DNA of 63,329 bases, from NCBI GenBank assembly GCA_934233735.1, contig CAKQGQ010000013.1, positions 1 through 63,329 of the forward strand, in the 5' to 3' direction. Below are positions 33,386 through 42,476 of the stretch, piece after piece (positions within the stretch are counted from its first letter, which is position 1; the number at the start of each line of letters is the position of its first letter). The DNA comes from an uncultured Clostridia bacterium. Its GTDB lineage: Bacteria; Bacillota; Clostridia; Peptostreptococcales; Anaerovoracaceae. The translations under genes were made by a program, and so were the position numbers. Below the pieces are notes generated by a model. It searched no databases and had not been told where the DNA came from. It saw only the letters and a list, made by a program, of their open reading frames with translations.

Positions 33386-33424
33386 TTTAGAACAGGAAGT
33401 TGATTTTGCGTAGAAACATCTAAA
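33386..33424 (-). repeat. Unit 4 of the 39-bp repeat island (inverted)
   Basis: On the minus strand it starts TTTAGATG and ends CTGTTCTAAA, 39 bp, beginning exactly 52 bp from unit 3. Its right end is more diverged (ACTTCC in place of GTTTGT). Confidence 0.8.
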
Positions 33425-33431
33425 ATCGCAA

Positions 33432-33530
33432 AAAAACGGCTAACTCCTGCCTTAAAGCCGAAAAAATCCGGAAAAATCCAGTTCTTAAAGCCGCAAAAGA
33501 GCCAAAAAATACGGAATTTTAAAACTATTT
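33432..33530. other. Right flank of the repeat island
   Basis: Contains two copies of CTTAAAGCCG (near 33451 and 33485) and a CGGCT/AGCCG stem near 33437-33460. On the minus strand the stem is followed by seven T, a possible minus-strand terminator. No coding sequence was recognised up to 33577. Confidence 0.4.
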
Positions 33531-33577
33531 TATGAAGAGTAAATTATGCCGGACAGATTACCACACCCGTTTTTGCG

Positions 33578-33606
33578 TTGTAATTCGGCGGAGCTTATGG
33601 TACGAT
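33578..33606 (+). promoter_or_regulatory. Promoter of the radical SAM gene
   Basis: TTGTAA (33578-33583) and TACGAT (33601-33606) are 17 bp apart, with TGG before the -10 as an extended element. Confidence 0.65.
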
Positions 33607-33643
33607 AGAGGAAATAAGAGATTTTGAAAAGAGGCGAAGAGTA

Positions 33644-34258
33644 ATGGAATATATCGGCGATGTTTTCTATGATTACGGCGGAGGTCTTTATGTGAATATG
33701 ACCAATCGCTGCCCGTGCCACTGCGATTTTTGCATTCGCGACATGGCAGATTCTTTAGGCGATGCGGACAGCCTTTGGCTGAAGCGCGAGCCAAGCAGGG
33801 AAGAGCTTTTGATAATGCTCGGGGAGCAGAATCTTGCGGCTTATGACGAGATTGTTTTCTGCGGATACGGGGAGCCGACCGAGCGTCTTGACTGCCTGCT
33901 TGCTGTCTGCGATTTTGTGAAAAGTGACCCGAACCTGAAAGGCAGGCTCAAGACAAGACTGAACACCAACGGTCTGTCGGATTTCGTCAACGAAAGACCG
34001 ACTGCGAAGGATTTTGAGGGGAGGCTGGATGCGGTATCCATCAGCTTGAATGCGCCGACTGCCGAAAAATATAAGGAGCTTTGCAGACCGAAATTCGGAC
34101 TTGCATCCTTTGATGAAATTCTGCGCTTTACGGAGGAAATAAAGCAGTATGTGCCGGATGTGACGATGTCGGTAGTCGGATTTTCAATTCCGCAGCCGGA
34201 CATCGAAGACTGCCGCAGAATTGCAGAAAAGCTGGGCGTCAAGTTCAGGGTGAGGTAG
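33644..34258 (+). CDS. TatD-associated radical SAM protein
   Basis: The 204-residue protein has the radical SAM cysteines in TNRCPCHCDFC (C-x3-C-x2-C near residues 23-30), followed by FCGYGEPTERLD, typical of activase-like small radical SAM proteins. The opening YGGGLYVNMTNRC and the length match the family found near or fused to TatD-type nucleases (TIGR04038-like). No tatD is adjacent here. The reaction is unknown. The next gene follows after 7 bp, so the two are probably co-transcribed. Confidence 0.85.
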   Translation: MEYIGDVFYDYGGGLYVNMTNRCPCHCDFCIRDMADSLGDADSLWLKREPSREELLIMLGEQNLAAYDEIVFCGYGEPTERLDCLLAVCDFVKSDPNLKGRLKTRLNTNGLSDFVNERPTAKDFEGRLDAVSISLNAPTAEKYKELCRPKFGLASFDEILRFTEEIKQYVPDVTMSVVGFSIPQPDIEDCRRIAEKLGVKFRVR

Positions 34259-34265
34259 GCCTATC

Positions 34266-34784
34266 GTGAGCGTGATGAATGAAGCGAAAAACAAACAAAA
34301 GCCTGTGAAGCACCCGTTTCCGCCGCTGTATGATGAAAATTCGAGAGTGCTGATTTTAGGAAGCTTTCCATCGGTTAAGTCGCGGGAGCAGATGTTCTTT
34401 TACGGACATCCGCAGAATCGGTTCTGGCGTGTGCTTGCGGGAGTTTTTTCCTGCGCCGTGCCGCAGACTATTGAAGAGAAGCGCAGGTTTCTGCTTTCAA
34501 ATGGGATTGCATTGTGGGATGTGATTGCGTCCTGCGAAATTACGGGAAGTTCCGACAGCTCCATTAAAAACGTAGTCGCAAATGATTTAAGGCAGATTCT
34601 TGAAGCCGCGGACATACGAAAAATTTACGTCAACGGAAAAACCGCGGAAAAATATTATAAAAAATATACGGAGCCCGTTATCGGGCGCGAGGCAATTTGC
34701 CTGCCGTCTACTTCGCCTGCGAACGCGGCGTGGTCGCTTGAAAGGCTGACGGAGGCGTGGCAGGCAGTGGCAGAAAGCATATAA
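34266..34784 (+). CDS. Hypoxanthine-DNA glycosylase-like protein (uracil-DNA glycosylase superfamily)
   Basis: The ~170-residue protein has GSFPSVKSREQMFFYGHPQN at the active-site loop, FWR, and STSPANAAWSLERL at the C-terminal loop, matching family 6 UDG enzymes that excise hypoxanthine (deaminated adenine) from DNA. The start is either GTG 34266 or ATG 34275; GAGGTAGG upstream fits both loosely. It likely pairs in one transcript with the radical SAM gene. Confidence 0.82.
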   Translation: MSVMNEAKNKQKPVKHPFPPLYDENSRVLILGSFPSVKSREQMFFYGHPQNRFWRVLAGVFSCAVPQTIEEKRRFLLSNGIALWDVIASCEITGSSDSSIKNVVANDLRQILEAADIRKIYVNGKTAEKYYKKYTEPVIGREAICLPSTSPANAAWSLERLTEAWQAVAESI

Positions 34785-34848
34785 GAGAACAAAACAGGAA
34801 ACTGTAATAAAAAGCCGTAAAGACTTTTGAAAGCAGCTTCCTTTTTTG

Positions 34849-34877
34849 TTGGCTTTTTTCGGTTTTTATGGTATAGT
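34849..34877 (+). promoter_or_regulatory. Promoter of the plsX-rnc-smc-ftsY operon
   Basis: TTGGCT (34849-34854) and TATAGT (34872-34877) are 17 bp apart, about 55 bp before plsX. A T-rich run overlaps the spacer. Confidence 0.65.
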
Positions 34878-34932
34878 TTAATATGTATGAGTATGTGCAG
34901 ATAATATGCGCGTCGAACAGGAGGATGATGAG

Positions 34933-35946
34933 ATGAGAATTATCTTGGACGGAATGGGCGGAGACAACGCTCCGGCAGCGGTAGTGGAAGGCGCAGTGCT
35001 TGCGATGAAGGAAATGCCGCATGAGATTGTGTTTGTGGGACAGGAAGAAGTAATTCGCGAAGAACTGAAAAAATATAAATATAACGAAGCGCAGGTTTCC
35101 ATTGTGGATGCCAGAGAGGTTATCAGCAATGATGAGGCGCCTGTCAGAGCGGTGCGCTCAAAAAAGGATTCCTCGATTGTAAAGGGAATCAATATGGTTA
35201 AAAACGGCGAGGGTGACATCTTTATTTCTGCGGGAAGCACGGGAGCGCTTCTTTCGGGAGGACTTTTCATTCTCGGCAGAATCCAGGGAATCGACCGCCC
35301 GGCACTTGCCTGCATCTATCCGATTGTGGGCGGAAGAGCCTCACTTTTGGTCGATGCCGGAGCAAACTCCGAATGCAAGCCGAACAACCTTTTGGAATTC
35401 GGAATTATGGGCAATCTATATATGGAAAAAGTTATTGGCAGGGAAAATCCAAGAGTCGGACTTGTCAATATCGGAAGCGAATCCAAGAAAGGCTCGACGC
35501 TGACAAAGGCGGCTTACGAGCTTTTGGAGCAGAGCGATATGAACTTTATCGGAAATGTCGAGGCAAGAGAAGTTCCGAAGGGCGCCTGCGATGTTATCGT
35601 GACGGATGGATTTACCGGGAATGTAATTTTGAAGCTCACCGAAGGGCTTGCATGGAATATTTTGCAGGTAATCAAAAGAAAATTCACCGACGGCGTGAAA
35701 GCAAAGCTTGGGGCGGCGCTTTTAATCGATAAGCTGAAAAGCCTGAAACAGGAATTTGACTATTCCGAATACGGCGGTGCGCCGATTTTGGGCGTAAAAG
35801 GTCCGATTGTAAAAATGCACGGTTCTTCCAATGCCAATGCGGTGAAAAATACGATTTTGAAGGGAATCCCATATGTGGAGGAAAATGTAGTTGCTACAAT
35901 TCAGAATTCCGTTCTTGAAATCGAAGAAATTACGCTTAGCGAATAA
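34933..35946 (+). CDS. plsX: Phosphate acyltransferase PlsX
   Basis: The 337-residue enzyme makes acyl-phosphate from acyl-ACP for phospholipid synthesis, feeding PlsY (42477). It begins MRIILDGMGGDNAPAAVVEG and contains FISAGSTGALLSGGLF and DVIVTDGFTGNVILKLTEG. The start at 34933 follows CAGGAGG; the upstream in-frame ATG at 34906 adds a non-family acidic leader. In many Firmicutes fabD, fabG and acpP lie between plsX and rnc; here they are absent. Confidence 0.96.
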   Translation: MRIILDGMGGDNAPAAVVEGAVLAMKEMPHEIVFVGQEEVIREELKKYKYNEAQVSIVDAREVISNDEAPVRAVRSKKDSSIVKGINMVKNGEGDIFISAGSTGALLSGGLFILGRIQGIDRPALACIYPIVGGRASLLVDAGANSECKPNNLLEFGIMGNLYMEKVIGRENPRVGLVNIGSESKKGSTLTKAAYELLEQSDMNFIGNVEAREVPKGACDVIVTDGFTGNVILKLTEGLAWNILQVIKRKFTDGVKAKLGAALLIDKLKSLKQEFDYSEYGGAPILGVKGPIVKMHGSSNANAVKNTILKGIPYVEENVVATIQNSVLEIEEITLSE

Positions 35947-35976
35947 GCAGAAAAACGAATAAGAAAGAAGCGAAAA

Positions 35977-36669
35977 ATGAGGAATATCGAAGAACTGGAA
36001 AAACGAATCAAATATCGCTTTCAGGACAGAGTCTATCTGGAAAGGGCGCTGACGCACAGCTCCTATAACCGTGAAAAGAACACCAAACATAAGGATAATG
36101 AACGGCTGGAGTTTCTGGGCGATGCGTTTTTGGACGCCATCGTGGGCGCGGAACTCTTTGTGAGGATGAACAGCGTTACGGAGGGCACGCTCACGAAAAC
36201 GAGGGCGCTGATTGTGTGTGAAAAGGCTCTGGCAGAGGTCGCCAGGGAATTTAATCTCGGAAAATATATTTTGATGGGACACGGCGAAGCGGGCACCGGA
36301 GGAAGGAATAAGGATTCCATTCTGGCGGATGCGCTGGAAGCGGTCATCGGAGCGATTTATATGGACGGCGGTTATGATGCTGCACAGAAGTTTACCGTAA
36401 GCGCATTTGAGAAGATGATTGAAGGCGCGATGGCGGGCAGGATTTTTTCTGACTACAAATCGGAGATTCAGGAGGTTTTGCAAAGCGGAGGCAAGACCGT
36501 CAATATCAATTATGTGCTGGACAAGGAAGAGGGCCCTGCGCACGACAAAACTTTCTATCTGCACATGGAGTGCGATGGGAAAAAATATGGAAGCGGCAAA
36601 GGCAAGACGAAGAAGGAAGCAGAACAGAATGCTGCAAAAGCAAGCTTAGAAATCCTCGAGAGGAGATAA
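35977..36669 (+). CDS. rnc: Ribonuclease III
   Basis: The 230-residue double-stranded RNA endonuclease has the signature NERLEFLGDAFLD (about 41-53), the second acidic site DALEAVIGAIYMDGG and a C-terminal dsRNA-binding domain (GSGKGKTKKEAEQNAAKASL). It processes rRNA. The ribosome-binding site is weak (AAAGAAG). It lies 4 bp before smc in a conserved order. Confidence 0.96.
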   Translation: MRNIEELEKRIKYRFQDRVYLERALTHSSYNREKNTKHKDNERLEFLGDAFLDAIVGAELFVRMNSVTEGTLTKTRALIVCEKALAEVAREFNLGKYILMGHGEAGTGGRNKDSILADALEAVIGAIYMDGGYDAAQKFTVSAFEKMIEGAMAGRIFSDYKSEIQEVLQSGGKTVNINYVLDKEEGPAHDKTFYLHMECDGKKYGSGKGKTKKEAEQNAAKASLEILERR

Positions 36670-36673
36670 ATGG

Positions 36674-39600
36674 ATGTACTTTAAAAGAATAGAAATGCAC
36701 GGCTTCAAATCTTTTGCCGAGCCTGTTGTAATCGAGTTTCACGAGGGTGTGACCTGTATCGTCGGCCCGAACGGAAGCGGCAAAAGCAACATCAGTGACG
36801 CAATTCGCTGGGTTTTAGGGGAACAAAGCCCGAAGATGCTGCGAGGCGGCAAGATGGAAGAAGTCATTTTCGCAGGTACGGCGAGCAGAAAGTCCCGCGG
36901 CATGGCGGAGGTTACGCTCGTAATCGACAATTCTACGGGAATTTTGCCGATTGACTACAGCGAGGTTGCGATTACCCGGCGTATGTATCGCTCGGGCGAA
37001 AGTGAATATTTAATCAATAACAATCAGTGCAGACTGCGTGATATAAAAGAACTGATTATGGATACGGGCATCGGCGTGGACGGCTATTCCATTATCGGAC
37101 AGGGTAAGATTGCCGACATCGTGAGCAACAAGCCGGAAAGCAGACGGGAAATCTTCGAAGAAGCTGCCGGAGTTGTGATGTATAAGAGCAAAAAGGCAGA
37201 GGCGGAGCGCAAGCTGCAGAGCACGAATGCGAATCTGGAGCGTGTCAATGATATTGTAGGCGAAATCGAGGGCAGAATCGACGGACTTGCCGAGGACAGC
37301 AAGAAGGCAAAGGAGTATCTTGAACTTCGTGAGAAATACAAAGAACTGGAAATCAATATCACTTTAAAGAATATAGAAAAACTGGATTTAGTGACGGAAA
37401 CGCTCAAGGATGATGTGCAGGAACTTGGCGGCGATATTGAAGAATTGACGCAGAAAAAAGGCTCTTTGAGTGAAACTTTGAATGAGAGCCGTCAGAAAAA
37501 CGAAAATCTGGAGACACTCGGAAATGAAGCGCGCGACAAACTTTTAGCCAAGGTCGAAGAAATCAATGCGTTGTCGAACAAAAGCCAGCTCGATAAGGAG
37601 CGCCTTGCTACAATTGAGCGCGACAACGAAAGACTCCATGCGGAAATCGCAGAACTTGATGAAAAGCTTTTGAGAGAGCTGAATAATCTGAAAGAGCTTG
37701 AGGAAAATCGGGAAAAAATCAGGCAGGAGCGGCAGGAAGAAGAGGAAAATCTTCAGGAAAAGATTGCAGCGCACAGCGAAATTGCGCGTCAGGCTTCTGA
37801 GCTTTCCGAGGAAATCGAAAATGCGAAGAACCGTATGATTGCGCTGCAGAATACGGCGACTTCCAAACGCTCGGAAGCAAGAAGTCTGGAAAGCTACAGA
37901 CAGTCGCTGCAGGACAGAAAGAATCGACTGCTGAGCGAGGGTCAGCTTTTTGAAGAAAATCTGAGAAACTGTGAGGCAGAAAAAGCGGAAGCACGCAGGG
38001 AAAAGGACGAGACGGAAAAAGCTCTGGAAACTGCGAGAACAAGGCTTTCCGAAGCAAGAACAACGCTCGGGAATTTGAACTCCGAAATGAATGCACTTGC
38101 GAAAGAAAATGAAGACCTTCGCATCCGCGCGGGACAGGCAGGGGCCAGAAAAAAGACCATCGAGGAGATGGAAAACAATTACGAAGGCTATAACGGCGCT
38201 GTGCGCTTCATCATGAAAAATGCGGCAAGCGGCATCAAAGGCGTGGTTGCGGATCTGATGAAGGTTCCGGCAGGCCTTGAGGTGGCGGTGGAAACCGCGC
38301 TCGGCGGCGCGATGCAGAATATCGTCTGCCAAAAGGATGACGATGCGAAGCTTGCAATCGTGGAACTAAAGAAAAATAAGGCGGGAAGACTGACCTTCCT
38401 TCCGATGGAAAGCGTAAAGGGAAATGCGGTAAATATACCCGCGGCAATGCGCAGCAATCCGGGATTCCGAGGCCTTGCCTGCGATTTGATTTCGTATGAC
38501 AGCGCTTACGACGGAATTTTTAAATATCTGTTAGGAAGAGTTGCTGTGGTTGACGATATGGATATTGCGGTAAATCTTTCCAAGTCTGCGGGAGGCGGAA
38601 TCCGTTTCGTAACGACGGAGGGCGAAATTATCAATGCGAGCGGCGCGATTACGGGCGGTAAATATAAAAATGCGACTGCAAATCTTTTGGCAAGAAAGAG
38701 TGAAATCAATACACTTGAGCAGGAAATCAATGAGCTGAAAAGAAGCTACCGCGTGAATCAGGAAGCGCACGCGGCGAAGAAGGAGCAGGCAGAGACGCTG
38801 ATTGCAGAGTGTGCGACGACGGAGGAACAGGTAAAAGAGCTTGAAATTTCCGTCTTGAATATAAAGAACCGTTTGGACACTTTGGAAGGCAGTTTTCGCG
38901 ACCTTAGTGAAAACGACGCGAAGAAGGAACGGGAACTCGAAAGCATTGCAAATGATTTTGCAAATCTGAAGCAGACGGAGGAAAACCTTTTAAAGGAAGC
39001 AGAAGATGCCGAGAGCGAAATCGGAAAGCTGGAGGACAGCGCCGCGGAGGCGATGGAAGCGTTTGAAAGCGTAAAGGAACAGACCGCGCAGGCAAACGAG
39101 GAAATCACGCAGGCGCGTATCGCAAAGACTGACCGCGAAAACAAATACGAGGCGGCATGCCGTATGGCGGAAAGAGTCGAGGCTTCCAAGAACGAAGTGG
39201 AAGAGCAGATTGCTGTAAAGAAAGAGCGTATGGAAACGCTTGAAAAAGAAAAGAACGGTATTTTGTTCGGAAGCGAGGACGCAGAAGAAAGCTACAGAGA
39301 AAAGCAGGAAGAAAAGACAAGACTGGAAGAATACATAGCCGAGATTACGGAGGAAAAAGCGCAGCTTTCTGCAAAACTTGGTGAAATGACAACCGAGTTT
39401 ACAGAAATCAGCGACAGGCTCAATGCTTGTCAGGATCAGAAATATCAGCTTGAAATCAAGCTGGCGAAGAATGAGACGCAGCTTGATACGCTGAAGGAAA
39501 AGCTTTGGGAAGAGTTTGAAATTTCCTATGCGCAGGCGATTTCTTTCAAGAAGAACGACTTCGTGCTGTCTGCGGCAACCAAGGAAAGCCGTGAGATTAA

Positions 39601-40222
39601 GAACCGTATGAAGGAACTCGGAGATGTCAATGTCGGCGCGATTAAGGAATACGAACAGATTCGCGAGCGTTATGACTTTCTGACCGAGCAGCGGGCGGAC
39701 ATTCTTGAGGCAATGGGCGAGCTGCAGGCGATTATCGATGATATGGATAAAACCATCAAGACGAAATTCAAGGAAAACTTCGATCAGGTCGTTGTGAATT
39801 TTGAGGAGATTTTCAAGGAACTTTTCGGAGGCGGACATGCGGAGCTGACGCTTGACAACGAAGATAATCCGCTGGAGTCGGGCATTGAGATTATCGCTCA
39901 GCCGCCGGGAAAGAAACTGCAGAACATCAATCTGATGTCCGGCGGTGAAAAGACGATGACCGCGATTGCGCTGATGTTTGCGGTGCTGAAAACCAAGCCG
40001 ACGCCGTTCTGCATTCTGGATGAGGTAGAAGCGGCGCTGGATGACAGCAATATCGACCGCTTCGCGCGTTACCTGCGGAATTTCCACGACATTCAGTTTG
40101 CGATTGTAACCCACCAGAAGGCGACGATGGAACACGCGGATGTGCTCTACGGCGTTACAATGCCGGAACAGGGAATTTCCAAAGTTCTTTCCCTCAGACT
40201 GGGAGACGATTTTGACATTTAA
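36674..40222 (+). CDS. smc: Chromosome segregation protein SMC
   Basis: The 1182-residue condensin subunit has Walker A GPNGSGKSN (about 32-40), long coiled coils, a hinge domain (about 500-660, with AAMRSNPGFRGLACDLISYD), the ABC signature LMSGGEKTMTAIAL (about 1086) and Walker B FCILDEVEAALDD. It compacts and segregates the nucleoid with ScpA/ScpB, which are not in this window. Length and gene order (rnc-smc-ftsY) are standard. Confidence 0.98.
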   Translation: MYFKRIEMHGFKSFAEPVVIEFHEGVTCIVGPNGSGKSNISDAIRWVLGEQSPKMLRGGKMEEVIFAGTASRKSRGMAEVTLVIDNSTGILPIDYSEVAITRRMYRSGESEYLINNNQCRLRDIKELIMDTGIGVDGYSIIGQGKIADIVSNKPESRREIFEEAAGVVMYKSKKAEAERKLQSTNANLERVNDIVGEIEGRIDGLAEDSKKAKEYLELREKYKELEINITLKNIEKLDLVTETLKDDVQELGGDIEELTQKKGSLSETLNESRQKNENLETLGNEARDKLLAKVEEINALSNKSQLDKERLATIERDNERLHAEIAELDEKLLRELNNLKELEENREKIRQERQEEEENLQEKIAAHSEIARQASELSEEIENAKNRMIALQNTATSKRSEARSLESYRQSLQDRKNRLLSEGQLFEENLRNCEAEKAEARREKDETEKALETARTRLSEARTTLGNLNSEMNALAKENEDLRIRAGQAGARKKTIEEMENNYEGYNGAVRFIMKNAASGIKGVVADLMKVPAGLEVAVETALGGAMQNIVCQKDDDAKLAIVELKKNKAGRLTFLPMESVKGNAVNIPAAMRSNPGFRGLACDLISYDSAYDGIFKYLLGRVAVVDDMDIAVNLSKSAGGGIRFVTTEGEIINASGAITGGKYKNATANLLARKSEINTLEQEINELKRSYRVNQEAHAAKKEQAETLIAECATTEEQVKELEISVLNIKNRLDTLEGSFRDLSENDAKKERELESIANDFANLKQTEENLLKEAEDAESEIGKLEDSAAEAMEAFESVKEQTAQANEEITQARIAKTDRENKYEAACRMAERVEASKNEVEEQIAVKKERMETLEKEKNGILFGSEDAEESYREKQEEKTRLEEYIAEITEEKAQLSAKLGEMTTEFTEISDRLNACQDQKYQLEIKLAKNETQLDTLKEKLWEEFEISYAQAISFKKNDFVLSAATKESREIKNRMKELGDVNVGAIKEYEQIRERYDFLTEQRADILEAMGELQAIIDDMDKTIKTKFKENFDQVVVNFEEIFKELFGGGHAELTLDNEDNPLESGIEIIAQPPGKKLQNINLMSGGEKTMTAIALMFAVLKTKPTPFCILDEVEAALDDSNIDRFARYLRNFHDIQFAIVTHQKATMEHADVLYGVTMPEQGISKVLSLRLGDDFDI

Positions 40223-40257
40223 TCATTTAACGATAATAGCATAAGAAAGGGGACGCA

Positions 40258-41157
40258 ATGTCTTTATTTAAAGAGAAAAAATCATTTTTCGGAAGACTGT
40301 CCGAGAAGATAAGCGATGTCATCATGGCAAGAGGCGAAGTTGACGAGGAGCTTATGGACGAACTGGAGGAAGTCCTGATTACTTCTGACATCGGAATGGA
40401 CACGACTGTAAAAATTATGGACAAGCTTCGCGACTTCGTGAAGGAAGAATATGTGACGAAACCTGAAAATGTAAAAAAAGGTTTGCAGAAAATCATGACG
40501 CTCATGGTTGACAAAGGCAAGGCGCAGAAGCTTTGCCAGGAAACACCGCTCATAATTCTGATGATTGGCATCAATGGCGGGGGAAAGACCACGACCATCG
40601 GAAAGCTGGCGCATAAATGCAGGCAGGAGGGGAAAACCGTAATGCTGGCGGCAGCGGATACGTTCCGTGCGGCCGCGGCAGAACAGCTTGTAATCTGGGG
40701 CGAGAGAAACGGAGTCAACGTCATCCGCCATCAGGAGGGCGCAGACCCGTCTGCGGTTATTTACGACGCAGTGCAGTCGGCGAAGGCGAAGAAGATTGAT
40801 GTACTGATCTGCGATACGGCAGGCAGGCTGCAGAATAAGAAAAATCTGATGAATGAGCTTGAGAAGATGAATAAGGTTATTTCAAGGGAGTATCCGGAAG
40901 CACACAGGGAAACGTTGCTTGTTCTGGATGCGACCACAGGAAAGAATGCAGTTTCGCAGGCGCAGGAATTCAGTCAGGTTGCGGATATCACGGGAATCGT
41001 TCTGACGAAGCTGGATGGCACTGCCAAAGGCGGAATTGCCATTACGATTGCCGAAGAATACGATTTGCCGATTAAGTTTATCGGCGTGGGCGAAGGGATT
41101 GAAGATCTGGAAGAATTCGAACCTGCGCGTTTCATAGGAGGAATTTTCGATGAGTAA
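40258..41157 (+). CDS. ftsY: Signal recognition particle receptor FtsY
   Basis: The 299-residue SRP GTPase has G1 GINGGGKTTTIGKLA (about 104-118; position of usual GVNG(A/T)GKTT), DTAGR, TKLD and the closing GVGEGIEDLEEF. It has a short N-terminal part without the large acidic A domain of E. coli, as usual in Firmicutes. It docks ribosome-SRP complexes at the membrane. It overlaps der by 8 bp. Confidence 0.96.
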   Translation: MSLFKEKKSFFGRLSEKISDVIMARGEVDEELMDELEEVLITSDIGMDTTVKIMDKLRDFVKEEYVTKPENVKKGLQKIMTLMVDKGKAQKLCQETPLIILMIGINGGGKTTTIGKLAHKCRQEGKTVMLAAADTFRAAAAEQLVIWGERNGVNVIRHQEGADPSAVIYDAVQSAKAKKIDVLICDTAGRLQNKKNLMNELEKMNKVISREYPEAHRETLLVLDATTGKNAVSQAQEFSQVADITGIVLTKLDGTAKGGIAITIAEEYDLPIKFIGVGEGIEDLEEFEPARFIGGIFDE

Positions 41158-42475
41158 ACCGATTGTCGCTGTAGTAGGGCGGCCGAATGTTGGAAAATCA
41201 ACATTTTTTAACAAAATAGTGGGAAGGCGCGTATCCATCGTAGAAGATACGCCCGGTGTAACGCGCGACCGTATTTATGCGGAAGCGGAGTGGAACGGCG
41301 TTCATTTTGCATTGATCGATACGGGCGGAATTGAGCCTGCGAGTGCAGATGTCATCCTTTCTCAGATGAGAGAACAGGCGCAGATTGCCATGGATATGGC
41401 AGATGTTATTTTGTTCATCACTGACGGCAAGGACGGTCTGACGCATGCAGACCGTGAGGTGGCTTCCATGCTGATGAGAACCGGAAAACGCGTGATTCCG
41501 GTAGTCAATAAGATTGACGCACCGTGGAATCTGCCGGATGATTTTTATGATTTCTATGAGCTTGGACTCGGCGAGCCGATTCCGATTTCGGCAGCGAATA
41601 TGCTGAACTTCGGTGATGTTCTGGATGAAATCGTTGAGAGCTTTCCTGACGAAGTTTACGATGACGATGAGGATATTACGAAGATTGCAGTCATCGGAAA
41701 ACCGAATGTCGGAAAGTCTTCTCTGATTAACTGCCTGCTCGGTGAAAAACGAGTGATCGTATCGCCGATTGCGGGAACAACCAGAGATTCCATCGATACA
41801 CCGTTCGAGAAGGACGGCAAAAAATATATTTTGATTGATACGGCAGGAATCCGCAGAAAATCCAAGGTAAACGAGGATATTGAAAGATACAGTGTGATTC
41901 GTGCGGTTGCGGCAATTGAGCGCTGCGATGTCTGTCTTCTGATGATTGATGCTTCCGAAGGATTGACCGATCAGGATAAGAAGATTGCAGGTGTTGCGCA
42001 TGAAGCGGGCAAAGGCATCGTGATCGTTGTAAACAAATGGGATTTAATCGAGAAAGAGACAAACACAATGCGTGATTTCAGGCGTTTGCTGGAAGCGGAC
42101 ATGCAGTTCATGTCCTACGCGCCGTCTGTTTTTATTTCCGTAAAGGACAAGCAGAGAGTCAATCAAGTTATCGAAATGGCAGAGTTTGTCTCGGAAAAAC
42201 GGGCGCTGCGTGTGCCGACAGGACAGCTTAACAGCCTGATTCAGGATGCGATTATGATGAAGCAGCCGCCTTCAGATAAAGGACACAGGCTGAAAATTTA
42301 CTATGTAACGCAGGTAGGCGTGAAACCGCCGCTGTTCAGTTTTCAGATTAATAAACGCGATCTGATGCATTTCTCATACGCAAGATACCTTGAAAACCGG
42401 ATTCGTGACGGTTTCGGTTTCGAGGGAACTTCCATCAAATTCGTGTTCAGAGAAAAAGGCGAGAAGGTGGAATAA
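41150..42475 (+). CDS. der: Ribosome-associated GTPase Der (EngA)
   Basis: The 441-residue protein has two tandem GTPase domains, with P-loops GRPNVGKST (about 8-16) and GKPNVGKSS (about 183-191), and a C-terminal KH-like domain (QVGVKPPLFSFQINKRDLMH). This double-domain layout is unique to Der, needed for 50S assembly. GGAGG is inside the ftsY end. plsY starts 1 bp after its stop. Confidence 0.97.
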   Translation: MSKPIVAVVGRPNVGKSTFFNKIVGRRVSIVEDTPGVTRDRIYAEAEWNGVHFALIDTGGIEPASADVILSQMREQAQIAMDMADVILFITDGKDGLTHADREVASMLMRTGKRVIPVVNKIDAPWNLPDDFYDFYELGLGEPIPISAANMLNFGDVLDEIVESFPDEVYDDDEDITKIAVIGKPNVGKSSLINCLLGEKRVIVSPIAGTTRDSIDTPFEKDGKKYILIDTAGIRRKSKVNEDIERYSVIRAVAAIERCDVCLLMIDASEGLTDQDKKIAGVAHEAGKGIVIVVNKWDLIEKETNTMRDFRRLLEADMQFMSYAPSVFISVKDKQRVNQVIEMAEFVSEKRALRVPTGQLNSLIQDAIMMKQPPSDKGHRLKIYYVTQVGVKPPLFSFQINKRDLMHFSYARYLENRIRDGFGFEGTSIKFVFREKGEKVE

Positions 42476-42476
42476 G

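Noticed and set aside
33103..33424. CRISPR array reading of the 39-bp units
   Set aside because: Only four units in two orientations, 13-bp gaps instead of ~30-bp spacers, conserved ends with variable middle (the opposite of CRISPR repeats), and no cas genes in the window.
38990..40135. 381-codon open frame antisense to smc
   Set aside because: Coiled-coil coding sequence of smc leaves long stop-free antisense frames; composition is rich in Phe, Leu and Arg as expected from reversed Glu/Lys codons.
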